From an uncultured Veillonella sp. (GTDB lineage Bacteria; Bacillota; Negativicutes; Veillonellales; Veillonellaceae), in NCBI RefSeq assembly GCF_938010505.1, contig NZ_CALLVP010000010.1:1-20049 (forward strand): a DNA stretch of 20,049 bases, in the 5' to 3' direction. Of this stretch, positions 13,596 to 20,049 are shown piece by piece (the stretch's first letter is position 1; each line of letters starts with the position of its first letter). Made by a program: the position numbers and the translations under genes. A model generated the notes under the pieces. That model was not told the origin of the DNA. It saw only the letters and a list, made by a program, of their open reading frames with translations, and searched no databases.

Positions 13596-13778
13596 ATGTG
13601 TATGAAAGGTGCATCTGCTAACTATACACCACCTGCTCCGGCTCCGACTGTTCAAACAAATATGAGCAATCAGACTGGTGAGGAAATGGCAGAAACTAAA
13701 CGCAAATTCAAACGTGGCTTTGAATCTACTATTTTAGGACCAACTGGAAGTGGTCAAAAATCAATTTTAGGAGGCTAG
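13596..13778 (+). CDS. Small Pro/Lys/Gly-rich protein before the portal, 60 aa
   Basis: GTGAGGGATAAAG precedes the ATG. The product opens with MCMKGASANYTPPAPAPT, has a basic centre (ETKRKFKRGFES) and ends with a Gly/Ser segment GPTGSGQKSILGG. Small proteins with a basic patch and a Gly/Ser-rich end are regularly encoded next to the portal in podoviruses. The layout is reminiscent of T7 gp7.3, a small tail-assembly protein, but this is only resemblance of composition. It ends one base before the portal start. I do not assign a firm function. Confidence 0.55.
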   Translation: MCMKGASANYTPPAPAPTVQTNMSNQTGEEMAETKRKFKRGFESTILGPTGSGQKSILGG

Positions 13779-13779
13779 C

Positions 13780-15507
13780 ATGGCGGAAATGGAATCTTTA
13801 CTAGCTAGACAACCTACGGAAGGTATTAAGCCTGTTAGGCGTGATTATACGAAGTTACGAAAGAAATTCTCTCAGCTGTTTAATGCGCAGCAACGATATG
13901 TAAATAAGTGGAAACAGTTGCGTGACTATCAGTTGCCGTTTATTGGTCAATTTGATGGTGAAGAGGACCAGTCTGAACCTTACAATGGTAAAATCCTAAA
14001 CCCTGTAGCTTGGGAATCTTGTCAAATATTCGCCAGTGGTGTCATGAGCGGCTTAACGCCTCCAAGCCGTAAATGGTTTAAGCTAACCATGGAGAACATC
14101 GACGTAGCAGCTAATAGTCAAGTTGCTGAACTATTGGATGAACGTGAAGAAATCTTGTATGCGGTTCTTGCTAAATCCAATTTCTACAGCGTAGTCCATC
14201 AAGTCTATATGGAGTTACCCATGGGACAAGCACCTATGGGAATATTTGCTGACTCCGAATCTGGTGTTCGTTTCATATCGTATCCGATTGGGACCTATGC
14301 TATCAGTACAAATAGCAAAGAAACCGCAAATGTATTTGGCCGTAAATACAAAATGACAGTAGATCAGATTGTCGAACAGTTTGGGTATGATAACTGTCCA
14401 GATAACGTTAAGAATATTTACGACAACGGCAACAGCTTGCAGCAGTCATTCACAGTCAACTGGTTTGTTGAGCCTAACAAAGACCGTAAGGATAAGTTAG
14501 GACGTCGCAATATGCCGTATTCGTCCATTTATTGGGTTGAAGGTAGCAATAGCGATGAAGTGTTATATCATGGTGGCTTTGAAGAATGGCCAATTCCAAT
14601 CGCTCGACATACGTCAATGGATTTAAATGGTTACGGCAAAGGTGCCGCATGGTTCGCACAACCAGATTCACAAATGTTGCAGAAGTTGGAATTCGATTAT
14701 CTAACAGCCGTTGAATTGGGTGTTAAGCCTCCTATGCAAGCACCATCTGATGTTATCAGTACGGTTAACTTGTATCCGGGTGGCATTACAGAAATTGAGG
14801 GTCAACATAAGGTTGAACCGATGTTTGCTGTACCGTCCAATCTTCAGGACATTCAAAATAAGATTGCTGTAATAGAGGATTCAATCAAGAGAGCCTATAG
14901 TGCAGATTTATTCTTGATGTTAGACCAAATCGACAAGGGTCAGATGACGGCTCGTGAAGTTATGGAACGCACCCAAGAAAAATTACAACAATTAGGTCCT
15001 GTTGTTGAACGGTTGCTATCTGAATTCTTAAATCCAATCATTGAACGTGTGTATTCCGTCCTAGATCGTGCCGGTGTATTTCCACCTGTTGAGGATGAGG
15101 AACTCTTAGACCAATTAAATGGTCAAGAGGTGAAGATTGAATATATCTCACCACTTGCCCAAGCGCAAAAGATGAGTTCATTAGTGAACATCGAACAGTA
15201 TTTTGCGTTCATCATGTCCTTGGCACAGGCTAATCCGAATATTGTTAACAAGTTTAACTTTGAAGAGGCAGCCAATACATACGGAGTTAACTTAGGTGTG
15301 CCGGCTAAGATTATTCGTTCCGATGACGAATATCAAGAAATCTTAGCACAACAGGCACAGGCACAGGCTGAACAGGAACAGCAACAACAATTGATTCAGG
15401 CTGCACAATTAGCACCTCAAATGGCTAGTGCGGCCAAACAAGCAACAGACGCCGCCAATGATGGCAATCCTGCACTACAGCAGTGGCTAGGAATGGACGG
15501 TGCTTAG
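13780..15507 (+). CDS. Portal protein (head-to-tail connecting protein)
   Basis: The 575-residue product matches the podovirus head-to-tail connector family. Landmarks are the helical N-terminus with LRDYQLPFIGQFDGEED, then FASGVMSGLTPPSRKWFKL, YSVVHQVYMELPMGQAPMG, the PIARHTSMDLNGYGKGAAWF wing segment, and the long C-terminal helices with MTAREVMERTQEKLQQLGP. The last 60 residues are Gln/Ala-rich (AQAQAEQEQQQQ). Twelve subunits would form the ring through which DNA enters the head and onto which the tail is built. AGGAGG lies eight bases before the ATG. Its neighbours, terminase before and scaffold and capsid after, fit exactly. Confidence 0.92.
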   Translation: MAEMESLLARQPTEGIKPVRRDYTKLRKKFSQLFNAQQRYVNKWKQLRDYQLPFIGQFDGEEDQSEPYNGKILNPVAWESCQIFASGVMSGLTPPSRKWFKLTMENIDVAANSQVAELLDEREEILYAVLAKSNFYSVVHQVYMELPMGQAPMGIFADSESGVRFISYPIGTYAISTNSKETANVFGRKYKMTVDQIVEQFGYDNCPDNVKNIYDNGNSLQQSFTVNWFVEPNKDRKDKLGRRNMPYSSIYWVEGSNSDEVLYHGGFEEWPIPIARHTSMDLNGYGKGAAWFAQPDSQMLQKLEFDYLTAVELGVKPPMQAPSDVISTVNLYPGGITEIEGQHKVEPMFAVPSNLQDIQNKIAVIEDSIKRAYSADLFLMLDQIDKGQMTAREVMERTQEKLQQLGPVVERLLSEFLNPIIERVYSVLDRAGVFPPVEDEELLDQLNGQEVKIEYISPLAQAQKMSSLVNIEQYFAFIMSLAQANPNIVNKFNFEEAANTYGVNLGVPAKIIRSDDEYQEILAQQAQAQAEQEQQQQLIQAAQLAPQMASAAKQATDAANDGNPALQQWLGMDGA

Positions 15508-15816
15508 ATGAAAACAATTAAAGATTATATGCAAGAGCGAGATATGCAAGCGCTTAACCACGTACTTAGCACAGAGCTAGGTAGGTGGTTTTTTTGTAGG
15601 CTCATGGACCGCTCAGGCATATTAAAGCAATCGTTCACTGGAAACAGTGAGACATATTTCAACGAAGGAAAGCGCAAGGTAGGGCTGTTATTCCATGGTG
15701 ACCTAAACAAATTAGGCGTCGATGGCGTTAAGCAGTACCACCAAGCACAGCTCGAATATATCGGGCAACAAGAATATTTTAATAATTTAGTCGAAAAGGA
15801 GAAACAAAATGGCTGA
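15508..15816 (+). CDS. Bbp19-like podovirus structural-module protein, 102 aa
   Basis: The start ATG abuts the portal stop directly. The 102-residue sequence contains the pattern I associate with the Bbp19-like family of Bordetella phage BPP-1: ALNHVLSTELGRWFFCRL, MDRSGILKQSFTGN, then an ETYFNEGKRKVGL helix and a C-terminal helix with YHQAQLEYIGQQEYF. Its role is not established to my knowledge; it is always found between portal and scaffold genes, so an assembly or internal head role is likely. It overlaps the scaffold gene by eight bases. Confidence 0.7.
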   Translation: MKTIKDYMQERDMQALNHVLSTELGRWFFCRLMDRSGILKQSFTGNSETYFNEGKRKVGLLFHGDLNKLGVDGVKQYHQAQLEYIGQQEYFNNLVEKEKQNG

Positions 15817-16462
15817 AGAAAATATGGGTGCTAACAATAACATGACTGGCAATGAACCGGGCACGAATCCGGACCTAAACAATCCTACGCCACCTGCTGA
15901 ACCACCTGCTAATCCAAGCGGTGAAGGTAGTAATCCATCTGTTTTAGGCGGTGATAATACGCCACCTGCTGAACCAACGGTTTATGACTTTAAGGGTGCA
16001 TTCCCTGAAGGTACTGAACTTGATGAAACTGTATCTGCTGATTTTAGTAAGCTACTTAATCAAGTAGGTGCAACACAGGAACAGGCTGTTGAGCTGGCTA
16101 AGTTTGGCAGTCAGTACGCACAAAATATCTTGACTGCTTATCAAGAGCAGCAAGAGCAAGCAATTGTTGAAAAGCAACAAGCGGATTATGACCAAGCTAA
16201 ACAGGAGTTAGGCGGTAAATTCGATGAAACTGTAGCCCTCGCAGGTAAAGGCATCGAAGCATTAACTAAAGCGGTTCCGGAATTACGTAAATACCTTGTT
16301 GATAGTCATATCGACAACAATATCAACATGATTAAGGTATTTGCGACAGTTGGTGAAATGGTTCAGGAAGACCCGGGGAAAGGTACAAGACAAGCTGGAA
16401 CCGGTAATTCTGATGAAGAAACAGCAAAACAAAACATGTATCCATCTATGTATAAGAAATGA
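15809..16462 (+). CDS. Probable scaffolding protein
   Basis: The 217-residue protein sits directly before the major capsid gene, the standard scaffold position. Residues 1-65 are disordered and Asn/Pro/Gly-rich (two PPAEP copies arising from an 18-base direct repeat at 15887-15904 and 15959-15976). Residues 75-205 are predicted helical and charged (QVGATQEQAVELAKFG, then AYQEQQEQAIVEKQQADYD). The end is basic (YPSMYKK). Scaffolds guide capsid assembly and bind the shell through a basic C-terminal end. I infer the function from position and composition; an internal core protein is possible. AAAAGGAGAAAC precedes the ATG. Confidence 0.72.
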   Translation: MAEENMGANNNMTGNEPGTNPDLNNPTPPAEPPANPSGEGSNPSVLGGDNTPPAEPTVYDFKGAFPEGTELDETVSADFSKLLNQVGATQEQAVELAKFGSQYAQNILTAYQEQQEQAIVEKQQADYDQAKQELGGKFDETVALAGKGIEALTKAVPELRKYLVDSHIDNNINMIKVFATVGEMVQEDPGKGTRQAGTGNSDEETAKQNMYPSMYKK

Positions 16463-16474
16463 GGTAAATAATTA

Positions 16475-17470
16475 ATGGCTACAATTGGAACTCAAAATTT
16501 AACACTTTTAGATTTGCAAAAACGAATGGATCCTAATGGTAATGTCGCTCAAATTATTGAGCAATTGGACCAATCCACTGAAATCATTCAAGATATGACG
16601 ATGGTCGAATGTAACCAAGGGTCTAGCTTTGTAACGACTGTACGTACTGGTTTACCAGATGTTACATGGCGTAAATTATATGGCGGTGTTCAAGCGTCTA
16701 AATCCTCCACACGTCAAATTACTGACACTTGTGGTATGCTTGAAGCTTACTCTCAAACTGATAAAGCGCTTGTTGATAAATCCAAAGATAAAGCATCCTT
16801 CCGTGCAACTGAAGATAAAGCATTCGTTGAATCTATGGGTCAAGAATTATGCCGTACAATTTTCTATGGCGATGAAAATACGCCAGAAAAATTCATTGGC
16901 TTGGCTCCTCGATTCAATACTCTTAATATTAATAAGGCAGCAAGTGCAGAAAACATTCTTGATGCAGGTGGCACAGGCAACTTAGCGTCTATTTGGCTTG
17001 TTGGTTGGGGTCCTTTATCCGTTCATGGCATTTATCCTGAAGGTTCTGCAGCAGGTTTACACCAAGAAGATAAAGGTGTTGTTACTGTTACTAAAGAAGA
17101 TGGCTCCATGTTCGAGGCATATCGTACTCACTTTAAACATGATGTTGGTTTGACTGTACGGGACTGGAGAAACGTTGTTCGTATTGCCAATATCGATGTT
17201 ACGAAATTGACAAATGATGCTAAAGCCGGTGCAGATCTTATCAACTTAATGATTGAAGCGGAAGAACGTATTCCTAATCTTGGTGGTGTTCGCCCAGTTT
17301 GGTATATGAACCGTACATTGCGTACATTCTTGCGTTTGCAAAAGAACACAAAACATGGTTCCACCATCACTGAAGATATGGAAATGGGTAAACTTGTTAC
17401 TCGTGCAAACGGTGTGCCAGTTCGTAAAATTGATGCATTGTTAAGCACTGAATCTCGTGTTATTGCGTAA
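16475..17470 (+). CDS. Major capsid protein, BPP-1 Bbp17-like
   Basis: The 331-residue product matches the major capsid protein family of BPP-1-type podoviruses. Landmarks are TLLDLQKRMDPNGNVAQI, EIIQDMTMVECNQG, TTVRTGLPDVTWRKLYGG, then STRQITDTCGMLEAYSQ, the P-domain-like FVESMGQELCRTIFYG, and VWYMNRTLRTFLRLQ. Members adopt the HK97 fold and form the icosahedral shell. GAGGTAAATAATTA precedes the ATG. Codon choice (regular GTT, GGT, ACT) suggests strong expression, as for capsid genes. Scaffold upstream and cement gene downstream complete the shell module. Confidence 0.92.
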   Translation: MATIGTQNLTLLDLQKRMDPNGNVAQIIEQLDQSTEIIQDMTMVECNQGSSFVTTVRTGLPDVTWRKLYGGVQASKSSTRQITDTCGMLEAYSQTDKALVDKSKDKASFRATEDKAFVESMGQELCRTIFYGDENTPEKFIGLAPRFNTLNINKAASAENILDAGGTGNLASIWLVGWGPLSVHGIYPEGSAAGLHQEDKGVVTVTKEDGSMFEAYRTHFKHDVGLTVRDWRNVVRIANIDVTKLTNDAKAGADLINLMIEAEERIPNLGGVRPVWYMNRTLRTFLRLQKNTKHGSTITEDMEMGKLVTRANGVPVRKIDALLSTESRVIA

Positions 17471-17488
17471 AGAAAGGAACATGATTCA

Positions 17489-17845
17489 ATGATTATTGAT
17501 GAACAAAATACATTTTTCTGGAAAAAAGAAATCACTGCAAACACCAATTCTGACGTGGTGATGAATGGTAACGGTGGCGATGCTGCCGTTGCCTTATGGT
17601 TGTACATTCGTTTGGACAAAGATGTTACAGGAACTCCATTATTCAATGTTTACACGTCTGATAAGGAAAATATGGCTGATGCCGCATTGTTAACAGCTAT
17701 TACATTGCCACAAAACTCTAAGGCTGGTACAGAATACAAAGGTCGACTTCCTGCAGGTGCGAAAAAGTTCATTCGCATCAATGCGAATAATATGACTGCC
17801 GCTACGATTACATCATTCTTAACAGATGGTGTGAATTTGAAATAA
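17489..17845 (+). CDS. Bbp16-like capsid cement protein
   Basis: The 118-residue product begins MIIDEQNTFFW and is mostly beta strand: VALWLYIRLDKDVTGTPLF, DAALLTAITLPQ, then RLPAGAKKFIRINANN near the end. The MIID start, the jelly-roll-like run of strands and the LPAGAKKFIR element agree with the Bbp16-type cement protein of BPP-1-like phages, which locks capsid subunits from the outside. It directly follows the capsid gene, as in that family. AGAAAGGAAC lies about ten bases before the ATG. No defect is seen. Confidence 0.78.
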   Translation: MIIDEQNTFFWKKEITANTNSDVVMNGNGGDAAVALWLYIRLDKDVTGTPLFNVYTSDKENMADAALLTAITLPQNSKAGTEYKGRLPAGAKKFIRINANNMTAATITSFLTDGVNLK

Positions 17846-17856
17846 GAGGTGAGACT

Positions 17857-18213
17857 ATGATTTTTACAGCTAACGTAACGATGTACCATGGTAACCGTGG
17901 ATTAATTCAAGAAGGTGAAAGTATTAATTTCTCTGAAGAAGAAATTAAAGAGTTTGAGCCTGATTATTTTAAACAGCTTTTCTCTGGTAATGAAGATGAA
18001 GTAGCAAAAATCTTTAACCCAAAATCTAAGGCTAAAGACAAAGAACCGTCTACTGAAACTCAGCCTCCTGAAACAGAACCGGGTGACAAAAATCCACCAG
18101 ATGAAAATACTGAAGGTGATAATACCGGCAATGAAAATCCACCAGATGAAAATACTGGTAACGAAAAGCCTAAGAAAACAAGCAAAAAGAAAACCGATAC
18201 TACGGAAGAATAA
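17857..18213 (+). CDS. Low-complexity acidic structural-module protein, 118 aa
   Basis: Residues 1-52 look folded (MIFTANVTMYHGNRGLI, EGESINFSEEEIKEFEPDYF). From residue 53 the sequence is disordered, rich in Pro, Glu, Asn, Asp and Lys, with a duplicated NPPDENTGN-type segment, ending in KKTSKKKTDTTEE. I do not recognise the family; the N-terminal part resembles the short conserved heads of small phage proteins placed between capsid and tail genes. AGAGGTGAG precedes the ATG. It may be a head-associated or head-completion accessory, but this is a guess from position. Confidence 0.6.
   Translation: MIFTANVTMYHGNRGLIQEGESINFSEEEIKEFEPDYFKQLFSGNEDEVAKIFNPKSKAKDKEPSTETQPPETEPGDKNPPDENTEGDNTGNENPPDENTGNEKPKKTSKKKTDTTEE
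18089..18157 (+). repeat. 24-bp direct repeat in the low-complexity gene
   Basis: An identical 24-base segment occurs at 18089-18112 and 18134-18157, a period of 45 bases (15 codons), encoding the duplicated NPPDENT stretch. The repeat keeps the reading frame, so copy number could change without breaking the protein. Confidence 0.75.
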
Positions 18214-18223
18214 GTGACAATAT

Positions 18224-18245
18224 GAGGGGTGCTTATGCATCCCTC
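18224..18245 (+). promoter_or_regulatory. Intercistronic hairpin before the tail genes
   Basis: GAGGGGTGC (18224-18232) pairs with GCATCCCTC (18237-18245) through one G-U and a TTAT loop: a nine-base stem. No T-run follows. It lies in the only sizeable gap in the late operon, between head and tail genes, and may act in mRNA processing or in setting expression ratios. Confidence 0.5.
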
Positions 18246-18266
18246 TATTACCATATAGGGGGAACC

Positions 18267-18860
18267 ATGACACCTACTGACATTTGTAATCAAGCACTTG
18301 CATTAATTAACGCAGGGTTGCTTTATTCATATGAAGAAGAAACTGAGCAAGGCCGTCAATGCCGTATGCAATATGATGCAACAAGACAGTTGGTATTGCG
18401 ACAATTTGAATGGAATTTTGCTCGCAAAAATGAAAGATTGGTATTGTCTGCTCATAAAATTAATGGGTGGAATTATGTATACGCATATCCGGAACAATGT
18501 ATTCGGATATTAGGAGTTATTCCACAAGGCGATCGCTTTCATGCGGAATCGCAACCGGAATACAACATATTTAATATTGGAAACAACAAAAAATGCATAG
18601 TGAGTGATGTACCACTAGCATTTATTGATTATATATATGATGTTAAAGATTTGAATGTATGGGATTCTATATCCTTGTACATGTTGCAATGCAAATTGGC
18701 TAGTGCGTTGGCTATGCCACTTACTGGTGATAGAGGTTTATTTGACCAGTCTTATAAACTATATCAAGCAGCAGTTCAAGAAGCCAAAGGAATGAACGCA
18801 AAGGAACGTAAGCAAGATGCAGTATATATCTCCAGTTATGTGAAAGCGAGGGATTGGTAA
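18267..18860 (+). CDS. Tail tubular protein A-like head-tail adaptor
   Basis: I start at ATG 18267, four bases after AGGGGG (18257-18262). An in-frame ATG at 18222 lies inside the hairpin and would add 15 atypical residues. The 197-residue product begins MTPTDICNQALALINAG, followed by CRMQYDATRQLVLRQFEWNF (shown here to 20 residues) and ARKNERL, which are the hallmarks of the T7 gp11 / tail tubular protein A family. Such proteins form the ring joining portal to tail nozzle. Later parts (WNYVYAYPEQCIRILGV, then LNVWDSISLYMLQCKLASAL) fit the family. The stop overlaps the next start by one base. Confidence 0.83.
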   Translation: MTPTDICNQALALINAGLLYSYEEETEQGRQCRMQYDATRQLVLRQFEWNFARKNERLVLSAHKINGWNYVYAYPEQCIRILGVIPQGDRFHAESQPEYNIFNIGNNKKCIVSDVPLAFIDYIYDVKDLNVWDSISLYMLQCKLASALAMPLTGDRGLFDQSYKLYQAAVQEAKGMNAKERKQDAVYISSYVKARDW

Positions 18861-20049
18861 TGGGTAATCCTCTTTATATATCGCAATTAGCATTTACAAC
18901 TGGAGAAGTATCGCCGGATGTGTCGAGTCGCTTTGATTTGGAGCAATATAAAAGTGCCTTATTGGAAGCAGAGAATGTGGTTATTCGTCCATATGGGGCC
19001 GTTGCTAAGCGTCAAGGCAGTCAATATGTGGGGCAAGTAAAATATAGCGATAAGCCGACACGATTATTTGAATTTACTACGAATACCAATAATTCATTCA
19101 TGCTCGAGTTTGGCGACAAATATATTCGAGTGTGGAACTACGGAGTTTATACCGGTATTGAAGTTACGACTCCTTTCACTAGCGATATATTGTTTGATTT
19201 GAACTGTAGTCAATCTGGCGACGTTATGTTCATCTGTAGTGGTAAGTATCCGATTCAGACATTATCTCGGTATAGTGATACTGACTGGCGACTTGAAGCC
19301 TACAAGTTAACGGAACAACCGTATGACACAATCAATACAGATGTTAACTCTACCGTTACGGTAACAGGCGATACAATTCGTTCTAGCAAAGATCTATTTA
19401 ATGCGGATATGGTTGGCATGGTCATGCAATTAGGCTATTTTGTTGCAGCTGTTCATACAAAGAATACTGGTGTTGTAGTAGAGAAAAAAGAAAAACGGTC
19501 ATTTATGGGCGGTGTTCATAAATGGAATGAGTACAACAACATTAATTACAATGTAGAATCCTACTCCACAGACCAAGACCTAGCTTGGAAATTTACAACG
19601 CATGGGACATGGACTGGTACCGTTAAACTTCAAATTACCACCAATAATGGGACGACTTGGAAAGATTACCGTACATACTCCTCTAATAATGATTATAACG
19701 TAACAGATGCTGGCAAAATTGAGCCAAATGCAAAGCTACGTATTCAATCAGATATTAAAAGCGGTGAATGTAATGTTGACCTTTCAATTCTTCCATACAC
19801 TACATGGGGCATTATCGAATTTAAAGAATTTGTAGATGCTAAAACCATGAAGGTCAATATCTTAAATGGTATCGTTGAAAACGAAGCTACTTCTAAATGG
19901 AAGATGGGCAGTTGGGGCCGTAGTAATGGATATCCTAAGTTATGTACGTTTTATCAAGATAGATTTGTAGTAGCGGCTACCAATAAGAACCCTAATTATA
20001 TTTGGATGAGCCGTACGGGAGACTATCCAAACTTTGGGGTTGAAAAGGT
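18860..20049 (+). CDS. Large tail protein, tail nozzle (tubular protein B-like), 3' truncated by window
   Basis: The frame opens at an ATG overlapping the previous stop (TAATG) and stays open to the last base, giving 396 codons with no stop, so the gene continues outside. The N-terminus has the common phage tail pattern: ISQLAFTTGEVSPDVSSRFD, then LEAENVVIRPYGAVAKRQGS and TRLFEFTTNTNNSFMLEFG. The rest is beta-rich with many Thr, Asn, Gly and Tyr residues. Position directly after the tubular protein A-like gene suggests the nozzle (T7 gp12-like) or the corresponding BPP-1 tail protein. Function is inferred from position and N-terminal pattern. Confidence 0.72.
   Translation, partial: MGNPLYISQLAFTTGEVSPDVSSRFDLEQYKSALLEAENVVIRPYGAVAKRQGSQYVGQVKYSDKPTRLFEFTTNTNNSFMLEFGDKYIRVWNYGVYTGIEVTTPFTSDILFDLNCSQSGDVMFICSGKYPIQTLSRYSDTDWRLEAYKLTEQPYDTINTDVNSTVTVTGDTIRSSKDLFNADMVGMVMQLGYFVAAVHTKNTGVVVEKKEKRSFMGGVHKWNEYNNINYNVESYSTDQDLAWKFTTHGTWTGTVKLQITTNNGTTWKDYRTYSSNNDYNVTDAGKIEPNAKLRIQSDIKSGECNVDLSILPYTTWGIIEFKEFVDAKTMKVNILNGIVENEATSKWKMGSWGRSNGYPKLCTFYQDRFVVAATNKNPNYIWMSRTGDYPNFGVEK

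Noticed and set aside
16659..16985. 108-residue + strand frame inside the capsid gene
   Set aside because: It lies wholly within the strongly supported major capsid gene in another frame and has no coherent family pattern.
17128..17646. 172-residue open frame on the minus strand
   Set aside because: It runs antisense across the end of the capsid gene and start of the cement gene, both of which have clear families and ribosome binding sites.
17902..18273. 123-residue open frame on the minus strand
   Set aside because: It mirrors the low-complexity region of the + strand gene; its Phe/Ile-rich sequence is what the reverse of Glu/Asn/Lys codons gives.
18860..20049. Diversity-generating retroelement parts in the tail gene
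   Set aside because: No reverse transcriptase or repeated template/variable segment is visible; the idea rests only on the BPP-1-like head genes.

Overview
This window is a stretch of a temperate-type bacteriophage or prophage genome. Every gene I can support reads left to right on the + strand, packed with short gaps or few-base overlaps. The host is probably a low-GC bacterium of the Bacillota: composition is A+T-rich, most genes have strong AGGAGG-type ribosome binding sites, TTG and GTG starts occur, and the early gene families are those of Firmicutes phages. A Negativicutes host such as Veillonella would fit, but that is an inference, because no host gene is present.

Layout. Positions 1-5018 hold the end of a small membrane protein gene, three uncharacterised small genes, a PcfJ-like zinc-binding protein and a compact SbcC/Rad50-like ATPase. 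Positions 5021-7668 hold a Bro-N/KilAC antirepressor, a RecT-family annealing protein, a metallo-beta-lactamase-fold hydrolase and an unknown protein. Positions 7672-9609 are the replication block: a Lin1244/Lin1753-type replication initiator, a DnaC-like helicase loader and a RusA-like Holliday junction resolvase. The initiator gene carries a striking iteron array that I propose as the phage replication origin. Positions 9635-10892 hold a DUF6275-like gene and four small orphan genes, three of them encoding membrane proteins. A DUF1492/ArpU-like late regulator (10886-11347) is followed by a candidate promoter and a clear intrinsic terminator.

From 11485 the late operon begins: a Cys-rich small protein, small and large terminase subunits, a small basic protein, portal, Bbp19-like protein, scaffold, major capsid protein, Bbp16-like cement protein, a low-complexity protein, a tail tubular protein A-like adaptor, and a large tail protein that runs off the right edge. 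The gene set and order match the podovirus head module typified by Bordetella phage BPP-1, joined here to an early module more usual in Firmicutes siphophages.

Working together: the early genes would anneal and resolve recombination intermediates, fire the internal origin and load the host helicase. The ArpU-like protein would then switch on the packaging, capsid and tail genes. No integrase, repressor, lysis gene, tRNA, CRISPR array, insertion sequence or reverse transcriptase is visible. No stretch longer than 300 bases lacks a gene. The most notable unexplained signal is the helically phased heptamer array at 7871-7963, with four copies of the decamer AACGACCGTT, inside the initiator gene.
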